Assembly (NCBI RefSeq): GCF_003073045.1
Contig: NC_037601.1
Span: 21,798,150-21,862,149 of the forward strand
Source of the DNA: Pomacea canaliculata
Lineage: Eukaryota > Mollusca > Gastropoda > Architaenioglossa > Ampullariidae
Direction of reading: 5' to 3'
Length of the DNA stretch: 64,000 nucleotides
Below the pieces are notes generated by a model. The model had not been told where the DNA came from. It saw only the letters and a program-made list of their open reading frames with translations, and did not search any database. Within the stretch, counting starts at the first letter, position 1; every line of letters begins with the position of its first letter. Of this stretch, positions 24,001 through 33,807 are shown in pieces. Both the position numbers and the translations under genes were made by a program.

Positions 24001-25612
24001 TGAGTTGCCGCTGTGACTGGGTACAGGAAGCCATTATGTATAAACAGGTTTAAAGGCTACAGTGAGTGTATTCGTACAGTCACCCATTCTACTCAGATGT
24101 AAAATATTATATCCGGAATTTTCACAGGGTAGCTCTGACCGCCATAGCCTTATCGTACGCGTAACGATTATAGTCAATAATCAGGGTAAGTGATCAATAT
24201 TTATTATACACATAATAATTATTTCATTTGTAAAGCGAATTTTCTAGTGTAGTGGCAAGATCAGTGCACCGCACACGAGACTACAAGCGAACGACGGTTA
24301 ATCATACAAGAATCGTACATGGAACAGATGGAACCATGACAAGTGCAAGACTGAAAATCTGAGGAGCGAGCAGAACGGTATTTCTGATTGTAGAGGATGT
24401 TGTGCAGTAATCTCATACCGCGGAGAAGAAAGTGGTGAGTAACATCAAAGGTATTTGCAGTCTGACAAAATGCGCGCGTGCACACACACGGACACATAGC
24501 CACAAAAAGACAGACTAAAATAATGAGATATTTCTTTAGTGATCTCTCAGTATTTCAACGTGTACTACAGCCCAGGATGGGAGTTGGAATAAATAAACTC
24601 GCTCCGCTCCTCCTCCTTCCAAACTTTTCACGGTCTGTGTCGTCCGTACCAAGAGTTGACTCCGTGAAAACGCAGTCACTACCTTTCATTACTTCGTCAA
24701 CCTCGCGACCTGTCTTGCCTAAGGAATCCCAAGAAGCCTTTGATGTAAATTCCTGAAGAAACCCTAGCCTCATGTCCACAGTTGGCCCCCTCGTATTACC
24801 TGTGACACCGATGTAGAAGTAAAGTGCGTACCTGGTGCCAGGGTACTCCCTGTCAGGGTAGTCCCGCCCTCTACAGCCAGGTTATTTTTGTGTTTCATAC
24901 TGCTGCTTAGATTTTAGTCGGTATCTTCTGTTATCATTTTTGTTGGGCACAGGTGCGAGACGCTGACTATTCGGTAGGTTGATAATCTTTATTCAGTGTA
25001 GCCAGGGTACATTGTGCGGAGGAAATAGCAGCTGGAGGGGAGGAGAGATCGGGGGCGCGTTAGAAAGATTATTTGTTTATCAGTTTGTAACACTCCATCC
25101 TCTGCCCCTACATTGACCGAAGGATTGTGGGTTGCACATTTGTGATGCAGTAAAGAACATGGCGACTAAAAGTAGAAAAGTTTAGATGGAAGCTTCGTGC
25201 AGGGAAGGGGAAGGGAGGGTGCGGTAAATGAAATCAATTGAGGGAAGAGAAAACTGCCTGGAGCTGCAACAATTACCGATACGTCTGTGACATAAAGCTA
25301 TAACTGGCGCTTTATACCCCGTTATAAAGCTATAAATGGATGCATTCACCCGTACTTTGTACAATGCATGATTGAAGGAAGGAAAGTAAAAAAAAAGAAA
25401 TAGAATGGAATGACGAAGAGAGTTGAGGGAAAACAAGTGAGACGATAGTGGTGGAATACTGTCAGCATTGTGGTCTTCATACGCAAACACGTATGCACTC
25501 ACTCACACACACATTCACACGCATGCATGCAAGAGAGAAGAGTGAGCCACTGACCAGCCAAGAAGACCACCGCCAGAACAACAACTATCTTGGTCCTGTG
25601 CACAGTTCCCAT
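13245..25612 (-). CDS. Secreted serine beta-lactamase-like protein with five C-terminal tandem repeats (whole gene)
   Basis: Three phase-compatible exons (25555-25612, 15387-15760, 13245-15023) give a 736-residue protein. Residues 1-20 are a signal peptide. Residues about 21-400 form a beta-lactamase/penicillin-binding-protein-like domain, with SISK at 78-81 (the SxxK nucleophile motif), RHSGGWD near 134-140 and YSN at 200-202 (the YxN motif). The third active-site motif, usually a His/Lys-Gly box after a Trp, reads WQEGD (343-347), so it is altered. Residues about 420-735 hold five repeats of 50-55 residues resembling bacterial tandem repeat domain 1, an architecture known from bacterial and fungal serine hydrolases. 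The extracellular mollusc shell protein gigasin-6 also belongs to the beta-lactamase-like family. Substrate unknown; secretion is inferred from the signal peptide. Confidence 0.85.
15387..15760 (-). CDS. Exon 2 of the beta-lactamase-like gene (SxxK motif)
   Basis: The acceptor is TTTGTTTAG|GAGGC at 15761/15760. The donor AACAAG|GTTGGA at 15387/15386 is weak but leaves phase 0, matching exon 3. It encodes residues 20-144, starting GNAHEAFDKAF and including the SISK nucleophile motif. Confidence 0.82.
20789..20830 (+). repeat. 42 bp dispersed repeat, copy 1
   Basis: It is 41/42 identical to 22553-22594 (ATGATTCAAGTGTAT core followed by GAGAGCGGTGTAATCC), in the same orientation 1.76 kb apart, within the same intron. 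No known family is recognised. Confidence 0.75.
22553..22594 (+). repeat. 42 bp dispersed repeat, copy 2
   Basis: Second copy of the repeat at 20789-20830, with one substitution (G to C). It is followed by two TGGCAATTATGTTAT units (about 22597 and 22630), which copy 1 lacks. Confidence 0.75.
25555..25612 (-). CDS. Exon 1 of the beta-lactamase-like gene (signal peptide)
   Basis: ATG at 25612-25610 opens 19 codons plus one base, ending at the donor G|GTCAGT. The peptide starts MGTVHRTK and is followed by a hydrophobic core (IVVVLAVVFLA), a typical signal peptide. The one leftover G joins the GA of exon 2 to make glycine 20. Because the exon is short and distant, its link to exon 2 rests on phase and on the lack of any other secretion signal. 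Confidence 0.72.
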
Positions 25613-28600
25613 CGATGAATCGGATGAGGATCAATCTGGAAAAAGGTCTCTCAAGAACGATGTCCGGTCCAGTCACAACATCGGGGAGGTACAGTCCACT
25701 GTACCCAATCCCACAATACCCGGGTAGCTAACGTTCACAACCGTCAGGTCTCCGACTCTCTCCCGTCTGTAGCACAGCTGCCCGAGGTTCCTGACAGCTC
25801 AGCAGGAGGCTTTTGTTCGCCACTTGCTGTCTACAGGAGAGCAAGCAGTCTGCTACACAGCAGGCAATAATGCGTCTCAGACAACCCAGAACCACACGTG
25901 TAGCCAATTCACCTCTGCCAATGCCGACCTCAGCGAGTGGAGGGCAGAAAAAAGCCCACAGCACTCATAGACTGCATCTGGTTCCGTCCGCGAGTCTTGC
26001 AGGCGGCGTCGGTTGTTGTTGCTGCAGCAGGTCTGGCATGCACGCCACAGTGTCAGTCAGCGACCATCATCATCATCCACCTTGGCTGTGCAGAGCACCT
26101 TGTGGCTGTCGCACTGGCTTGTATGTGAGCGAACCTGGCCAGCCCTCGACTAGAGCCTGCGCTCGCTATTTAGTCACGTGACCGAACGACCTGCGCGCAG
26201 GGGTGAGGTAACAGCCGCGGCGTGACGGGCCGTGACGTGACGTGAGGGGCGCTTCACTTCAAAGCCGCCGCGCGGTGTAGCGAGGGAGGGCGAGCAAAGT
26301 GATACGTGCAGGTGAAGAGCCCTGGAAAAAGCTGCAAGTCCGCGCTTTGATTTTAAAATTAGCATGATGCGGGGCCTGTGAGTCACTCCCTCCAACCCTC
26401 TATCACACACACGTACGCACACATAAACGTGTCTCGAGAGGGCACTCACCCCGCACGTGCACCCATGCGTTAAGAGAAGCTGCGGGATCTTTTATATTTC
26501 TCTAAAGGCTCTTCTTAACCGAGCAAATATTTCGAACCGTCGAACCTCCGAAGCCCACATTGTGTTGGCAAACAAGTTTGGACTTGGCCTGTTGACCACA
26601 TTTTCTGTGCCCCGAACGTTCGCCCTCAAAACCGTTGGTTTCACGCGGTTTTCACTCACAACTTCGTCAAATCTTCGACGATGCTTGTCCAGATAAGAAG
26701 ACCAGCCAAATGAGGATTGGGGAAAGCTGGTCTTTATAAACAACTGAGTGTAAGGTCTCGGGTGAGTTGGGGGTGGGTGGGACGTCGGGAGGAGGTCTTT
26801 CGTCCAGTTTCTCACGAGGATAGTGTATTAGCTCGCGATGTTTCTTCTTTTGGTGTGGGAGGTATTAGGAGCCTCTCAAGGGTTAACAAGTATTCGCGAG
26901 CCCCGCATAACAACGCCGTGCGGACCACATCATCACAGTGTTACCGTTGAGCACCGGCCAGTGGCTATGGGAGGGACCAGGGTCAAGACAGTACGGCTTT
27001 GGCTGTAACCGGCCGTAGGAAAGTGTTAAAATGTACGTGTGAAGGTTTGGTCTCCTCCCCCAACCCCACCCCAGCCTCCGACAAGTGTTGGCGGCATGGG
27101 TCACGTTTTAGTTTTTACAAGGAATTTATGGGGACAGGGCACAGGGTTTAGGACACTTTGCGAGGCTTTTAAAATAAAAAGAGTTCGCATGGCCCATGGC
27201 GGTGCGGCTTGGAAACGATTAATAACGGATCCCCAGGAGCAAAGATGTGTTTATCCTACGTGTTAGCTGGTGATGTGATAGATGGTAGTCATGGAAGTAG
27301 GTCCAAGGGGTGAGGTGAGGTGGGGTTAGTGGGGAAGAGAAAGAGAGAGAAGGGACGGTGGTGTACACGACTTGAACTACAAGTTCTGGTCACATGACCT
27401 GAGCGTTTGGCGGTGTCTCAGCGGACAGAACAAGAGCTGGGTTGTCAACTGAGGTCCAGAAAGTAAGTGTTAAATCGTCGGTCTCGGCATCATGACGTTT
27501 GTTCTGAATAATTGAGTTTCCAATGGAGGCAACCTGTCTTCAGGCTCATTTTCAAGATCTCACAAGCACATGCAGAAATCTTGGCGATGCAAGTCAAACA
27601 CAAGCAGTTAAGAATATTTAGGAATAGTAATGCATGGCCTGACTTAGGACCGCAAGAAAACATTTAAAGGTCGTTGTAAAATAAAACCCAAAATATGACA
27701 AGTGAATAACTAATTATCTAAATTCTGCTTCTAATAATCTTAATTCTAGAACTATTGACAGAAATGTAAATCTTTTACAACGAATGTTTTTAATGATTTC
27801 GATAAGATAGCCCTCCCACTCCAGACATGATAGGATTACCTTAGATGTCCCTTATATATAATCCAAACCACGTGTGACACGGATTTTTAACAGAGAGATT
27901 GAAACCTCATTATTTGATTCTGTCCTGTCCATCCGTGTGACATGTTAGAGGATGACAATGTGGCCATCACAGCGCAGTGAGCGTCAGTGAACACGAGCGA
28001 AGACAAAAGATGCTAAGAAGGATCATCAGGGTCTTTAGCAGAGTTCATTGGCCCGTGTGTGTGTGTGTCAGTCATTGTAAAGTAATTAGACAAAGAATTT
28101 CAACAGCACACGATCTCCACTTCTGACCTTCAGTCCCTTTGTGGCATAAATTGGCGCAAGCAGCTCTTTAGCCATGACAGGAAGCCCTTGAGTCCTACTC
28201 CAGTGTTGGTCTCCAGTGTTACACGAGGAGCTGACGACACGTGACGCCGGCCTGCTGCTCGTTGGAACTGTCGAGGCAAACAGCTACCACACAGTGGCAA
28301 TTAGCAATTAGGAAATAACTTTTTCTTAAAGTCAATTCATTCTCGGAGAGCATTAATCTGGATCACTGTGGGATGTCCCAGTCCCGTGTCTCATTACGTG
28401 CGTGGAAGGAGTAGAGTGTGTCTTATTACCTGAAATGTGTCAGTACGTGAAGTTTACGTCGTTTAGGAGACGTGATTTCTCCGCGTAGCAAATCGCATCG
28501 CTTACATAGGCAACCTTCATCGACGTTCTCTTTCTTTCTCTCTCTCCCCCTCTTCTCCGAGAAGTGGTTGAGTACCGAGGCCATTGATATTTGATATTAC

Positions 28601-29163
28601 ACTACAATTAGTTGCACGGAGGGTGAGCGGATCGTGACAGCTCAAAGTACTGTGTACACCCGGTTCACTCCCACACCGATAGTAGCTTAGGTACCGTGCT
28701 AGTTGGCAAGGAAGTAATAGATGGGTATCTTGGTTGTTAGCAAGGTAATGATAGATGGGTGTGTGGTTTGACCAGAGAGCGCGCAGAACCCAATCTGTGA
28801 TTTCCTGGGTAGATGCGAACACGATAAGTCATAATTCACACTACCCGACTATGGACCCACCACTAGTTTGGCAGTAATCGCAAGATGGGTATAAGAAGCA
28901 TAAGAAGTATCATTCGTTCGTCTGAATGCTCACACACACACACACACACGCAAATGCACTACTTAATACCATCTGTGTGTGTGTGAGTGAGAGAGAGACT
29001 GATTTTAGAATTTTCAAAGCTGCAGCTTGGTCACAATGCTTTGAAATTAACTGAGTTTTGTTAAACCGAAATATAATTTTTGCAAAAGCAACTAAAATCA
29101 CCTTCTGTCTTGAAAGTACTTTATTGTTGTCTCGTGTTGCCAGGTGTGAAGCAGAGCGACGCC
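25613..29163. promoter_or_regulatory. Intergenic region between the divergent beta-lactamase-like gene and RBIS
   Basis: It should hold both promoters. A perfect palindrome GTCACGTGAC lies at 26173-26182, about 560 bp upstream of the beta-lactamase-like ATG. A CpG-containing stretch surrounds 26180-26280. A donor-like AA|GTAAGT near 27460 could close a non-coding RBIS exon. RBIS has an acceptor in its 5' leader (GTTGCCAG just before GTGTGAAG, about 29142), so at least one upstream non-coding exon exists. No other gene was recognised. Confidence 0.4.
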
Positions 29164-29286
29164 ATGGGAAAGAACAAAGGTCGGGGAGGCGGTCAGAAGA
29201 AGAACTTCAAGAAGGACCCCATAGCAGTGAAGGTGGCTGGGGTCAGGAAGAGCAAGACGAAAGCTGTAAATTCCAGTTTAAAAAAG
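29164..29286 (+). CDS. RBIS: RBIS exon 1
   Basis: Encodes residues 1-41, a lysine/arginine/glycine-rich stretch likely to bind RNA or act as a nucleolar localisation signal. It ends exactly at the conserved LKK. Confidence 0.83.
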
Positions 29287-30632
29287 GTGCACACGCATTT
29301 CCTTTCAGTCCATCTTGCTGTTCTGTATTTTCGTGTGTCACCAGGAGAGAGAGAAACCAGTCGTAACCCAGTCATCAGTTTCTCATAAAATAATGAGAAT
29401 GTTTCTCTCGTCTTCACTGTAGGGGGAAATGTTATCATCTTTATCCAGTCCTTCACACATCTATTTTATTTAATTATTTCATGGTTGACAGTAAAAGTTA
29501 ATTCTTAATTTTACTGCTTTAGAAGTTAATTAAGCTTTCCTCCCGTGTCTTCCACCCTACTTTCCCAGCAGGTCTGAGTGTACAGTAGTTCAGAATTAAG
29601 ATAAGGACAAAACCCTGAGTGAGGTCAGTGCAAGCTTTTTAAGTAAGTAATGGCAACACTAGTGCTCCATTTTTAACATTAGCTATATGATATTGTAGCC
29701 TCACCAGCGCAAAATAAAAGTTTAGAAGGTTTAATTCTACTGTAATAGATGATCATATTTTATTGATAGAACATTCTCTCGATTACACTGATATTTCAGC
29801 TCCTAGACTAAAGCACGAAAGAATTAAGCGCCAAATTTGAGCGGTCAATGTGAGTATATATTTTTAACAGCGATTTTGTGTTTCGTGCTTCGTAATGCAG
29901 TAGAATGGAAAGAAACAGGAGGTCGAGCGAATTCCGCGCAAGTTTTGGCTGTGGACGGCAAGGGAAGTAACCGTAATGTTCGCGAATTGGTCTCTTGTAG
30001 TAGTGCTCTCCCCTGTCGACTACAGGTAGTTGGCTGTTTCTAGCAGACACGGTTGTGCAAATTACGCGGAATGAGGCTTAACTTTAAAACTACTCTGATA
30101 TGCCTTATTATAGTACAATGGTAGATTTTATATCTTTCTCTCTAGACATTTTTTTCTTCATCCACTCTTCTCCTCTTTGTCTCTATCGTTATCGTAATGT
30201 TATCGTAATCCGGTCCCAAAATGAAAACGATTGCTAACACGCACGAGCGCGTTTTTGCCTTGTTTGCAGATTAATTTCCAGAACAGGTCGAAAACAGAGA
30301 AACTTGACTCACAGATGTCGGAACTTCAGACAGGAAAGAAGTCAGAGAAACGGCCAGCCAGTAAACCAGCAACGAAGGTATGTTTACTGGCACGGCTATA
30401 AGTTCATGTCATCGGGACAGTTTTCACTATCCATCACTTGACACTGCTCTCTCTATATATATATACCCATGTATATAACCCTAAAAAACAACAACAAAAA
30501 CCTACTAAGCAGCAGCAGTTTTTTAAAACTATTTCTGGATTTTCTTTGCGCACGCAGGTGAACATGTCTAGCGATGCACCACCGCCTGACATTAACATGG
30601 CAGCAGATGAATTATCGAAGCTCACCTCTTAG
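29164..30632 (+). CDS. RBIS: Ribosome biogenesis factor RBIS homologue (C8orf59 family), whole gene
   Basis: Three exons, 29164-29286, 30270-30377 and 30558-30632, join in phase 0 to a 101-residue very basic protein. The N-terminus reads MGKNKGRGG, and a KSKTKAV...LKK|IN junction follows; human RBIS has MAKNKLRG and a KNKAKPV...LKKIN segment, with a similar total length of 100 residues. The C-terminus INMAADELSKL parallels the human VNVDEATRLMAL. RBIS is a nucleolar factor needed for 60S subunit production in human cells. All splice sites are canonical (AAG|GTGCAC, TTGCAG|ATTAAT, AAG|GTATGT, ACGCAG|GTGAAC). The start is set by the first ATG, with a GCC preceding it. Confidence is high for the gene structure and good for the family. 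Confidence 0.83.
30270..30377 (+). CDS. RBIS: RBIS exon 2
   Basis: Encodes residues 42-77, beginning INFQNRSKTEKL; a charged, probably helical middle segment. Confidence 0.82.
30558..30632 (+). CDS. RBIS: RBIS exon 3
   Basis: Encodes residues 78-101 and the TAG stop, including the conserved DINMAADELSKL tail. Confidence 0.82.
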   Translation: MNMSSDAPPPDINMAADELSKLTS

Positions 30633-30778
30633 AGGACTGTTCACGTGGATATGAAAAGTTGACCGCCTCGATGGAGGGGATCTCTATGAGGAATCAGTGA
30701 TGGAGACGCTGATTATGGTGTCATCCTGGAGCATTTTGAAACGGACTTATATAATGTGCAGTTGTCTATATTGAAGTA

Positions 30779-30784
30779 AATAAA
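30779..30784 (+). terminator. RBIS polyadenylation signal
   Basis: AATAAA lies 147 bases after the stop codon, followed by a GT-rich stretch, as expected for a 3' end. Confidence 0.7.
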
Positions 30785-32592
30785 ACAGATAATTGAAAAA
30801 TGTAAAGTTGTTCACTTTCCATTTATTATCTAAGAACATCGTGTGAGTGTGAGCGTTTATGTGCGAGAGAAAGAGTGTTTAAGGGTGTGCGTGTGTGTGT
30901 GAATGCCCCCTTGGATTCTCGAAAACTCGCCTAGAAACATCACGTGGACTGAAAAGGTCTATTTCGTGACGTCACGATATGCCCAGTGAACACGTATTCT
31001 CTGCTCGCTCATTGGCTGAAGCCTTCTCTACGTCAGTGTATCCACTCTCTTGACCTCTGTGTCTCATGTACCCCGTTACTAGTGTAGCTCAACAATGGAG
31101 GGAGGGGTATATTTACTCAGTTTTGTGGAAATTGTATTAAGTTCCAGGCTCTTCCCAGTCAATAGAAAAATCGCTCCCCGCTACAACTTTTATAATGGCG
31201 AAGAGAGTGCCAAATGTCTGCCACAACCGGTTTTTAAAAAGTTATTATTCTGAAATGCTCGTGCTAGTTGTGATGGTCTTGTATGCTGCAGGCTTAGTCT
31301 GTGAAACTCGTGCTCCCTTATTTATTTCGACAGCCTTCAGCATGCTGCCTCGCAAGTGTAAGAGTGATTGATGATGAAGTGTCACGTGATTCTGCTTCCT
31401 GCGCAGCTGACCTGTAACCGTGTCACTATGAACATTAAAAAAGAAATAAACTACAGTTAATTCCTGTAGCTTCTTTTAAATCATGACTGTTGTACATTTG
31501 CAGTGTGTATGTAGGTTAGGCAAACGTTCACGCACTGTAATATATTTTATCCTGCTTCATGTTCACATTCCTGAGCAATAAGAGTCGACCAAGTGCCCTT
31601 GAAACCAAATCTCGTCATTGCTCGCGATTTCTCTCGATGTCTCAGCATTTCTATGTTGTAACTCTGCCTTCTGGCACCACCTGGAGGTGAAATGGCGATA
31701 GAAGCACTTTAAGTTTGCTCTCGTCGCTAATCTCGTTAATCCTGCTCCGACTCTGTCACAAGGACCGCAGGTTGCGAACGTGAGTTCGTAGGGAAGGAAC
31801 CAGTCAAACTGATTGCATAAACAGCACGAGTTTCACCAAAGGTCAAAGGCTACTTGTCGTCGTGGAGGAGCGAGGTCAAAATGAAGTAGCAAAAGCGTGC
31901 GGGTGGGATCATCTGGCGGTCTCTAAGGTCGGATATCTAGGTAAGTGTCTGTGTGTGTGATAAAAACGCTACTTAATCCTGCAGGTAGATATCAGGTGTT
32001 AGAAGACACCGACTGAGACACTACCAGGGGTGTCGTGAAAGTGGCGATGAAAACCGTGAATTTTCTTGTTGCTTTTCTAAAGGTGCATGGAGCGTGCAGT
32101 GACAGTCGAGGCAGCCAAAGGTTCTCGTTACATTGGGCTGTCATTCTGTAAACCTGCCTGGTGGGGCCAGGGTGTCGGGTAGACTTCGCCACGAGTCGAG
32201 GTTTAACCGAGGACCATGTAAACTGTCGTAGTTGCATCAAAACAATAACAAGGCACACAAGCAGTATAGCATTAAGGTCGGTGTGCATGATTTCAATTAG
32301 GCGATGTCATCAACTATTGAATCGGTCACCTGAAATATTGTTTAGGGTATAGGGTATGGACTGACGATGGTACGTATCACGATTTTGTAATTGTGTGTGT
32401 GTGGAGCGGCTTTTCTTTCTTCCTTTCCCTTCTTTTTTACCCGCAAGATGGATCATAGATCCAAGATTCAGTTCTCTATACTCTGCAAAAAGTATGGGCA
32501 TACATATATATTTTTGTGAAATATAACACAGTGAGCTCCATGTTTCTGTCTGTCCAGCGTCTTCGAGTCTCACAGGTGTTGATGCGACGGTC
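30785..32592. other. Gene-free stretch upstream of the small cysteine-rich protein gene
   Basis: No exon was recognised. It contains a TCACGTGA E-box at 31382-31389, short GT-rich runs around 30840-30900, and the presumed promoter of the gene starting at 32593. Confidence 0.45.
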
Positions 32593-33807
32593 ATGGGCGC
32601 CTGTCAGTCAGCCTGTAAATGCTGTCGTCGCAGGTGAGGTAACCACACTGTGCAGATGTGAATGACAATGAATGACGAAGAATATCATCAGCTCATCAAA
32701 ATGTTATGATGAAAACACTGTGAGCAGCAGTGTATCATCACCATATAAACTAAAAAAAAGAGAAGCTGGAGGAAGTTAAACGTAATATTAATACTAAAAT
32801 GTTGGGCAGGGAAATTCTACTGCGGATGGAGGGAGGAGACGAGAGAGAAAGGTGGGGTTTAAGAGAAGAATAGAGCACGAAGAACATTAAAAAAAAAAGG
32901 TGAAGGAATTTAAAAGTCTAAGAATTTAGCGGGGTAGGTAAACTCAGTCCATGTATAAAAAAGGACAAAGTCGCTTTGAAAGGAGCTGGAGCTGGGTCGT
33001 TACCTTCACTAGTCACGAGACCCGAATTACTCGGATGGCTTCACACCAACAAAGGATCGGGTATAACTTACATCGTCTTCTCGCCCTCTTCACCGCCTGT
33101 CACCAATACAATGAAGGCTGGCTGTCCTGGGTTCAACTCTCGTCTCGGGCACGCTGTTCTTTCTCTGCACGGGGCATCTGTTTACAGGGCTGGCTGCTTG
33201 CCGTGATATCGCCATAGTTGCTGTAAAGCGAGTAGATGTAATATTAAAGCTTTAATTCAATGGGTTTGTTTAAAGATTTGTTTAAGAAACACGCCTACAA
33301 ATATTCTTATGCACAGAAAGGGGCGGGCTCGTGATGTCACGTTTGTACAGATACGTCTAATCAACACTTGGTTGAGGCCTTGATAATGTAAACCTTCACA
33401 TAGACAATCCTGACTTGTGCATGGTCATGTGTGGACATCAGCAAATCGGCAACTGAAGAGAGTATTTCCATCTGTTGGGAAATAGTATCTTACACTTAAC
33501 TTTCCCTTGAAAAAAATTACACCACTAGATTTTTAATACGAGGCTCTTGAAATATATTAGTTTACAGAAACCATTTTGAGACAAAACAAAATTGTTCCTT
33601 TTCAGTGACCATGACTACGAAACCCTGGCTGGCGACACACACGGGGAGAGAAAGCTGCTTGTGTGTCGTCGACAAAATCCTCGACTGAATCTTCCTCAGA
33701 CTCTCAGTCATACAAGTGGTCGGACGACAGTGAGCAGTACTTCACCGCCTCTGAAGGCGGCACGTGACATTGTACAACCGAAGTCTTCTACTTCTTCGTC
33801 CTCTTAA
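32593..33807 (+). CDS. Small putatively N-myristoylated, cysteine-rich protein (two exons)
   Basis: Exon 1 (32593-32633) encodes MGACQSACKCCRR plus two bases before CAG|GTGAGG. Exon 2 (33606-33807) follows a CTTTTCAG acceptor and continues S-DHDYETLAGDTHGERKLL, giving 80 residues. Glycine at position 2 and clustered cysteines are the signature of a myristoylated and palmitoylated membrane-anchored protein. I do not recognise the family. The YETL and GERKLL segments look natural, but the last 45 residues in this frame do not; another frame from about 33664 reads SSTESSSDSQ...KWSDDSEQYFTASEGGT and a stop at about 33768, which is more protein-like. A one-base indel, or a mis-set boundary, near 33660-33672 is therefore possible. 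An alternative terminal exon with the same phase lies at about 36288. Confidence 0.5.

Larger units (their letters stand above)
15761..25554 (-). other. 9.8 kb intron of the beta-lactamase-like gene
   Basis: No internal exon compatible with the flanking phase 1 junction was found. The many short open frames on both strands lack splice borders and domain content. A candidate exon at about 17524-17607 has AG and GT borders, but the phase 1 reading required here runs into a stop. The intron contains a pair of 42 bp dispersed repeats (20789 and 22553), three TCACGTGA E-boxes (18324, 18691, 21437), and poly(T) and (CA)n runs. Confidence 0.6.

Noticed and set aside
26457..26815. Open frames on both strands around 26.5-26.8 kb
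   Set aside because: The minus-strand reading looks somewhat protein-like, but both strands are open, no splice borders or family motifs are seen, and it lies in a promoter region.
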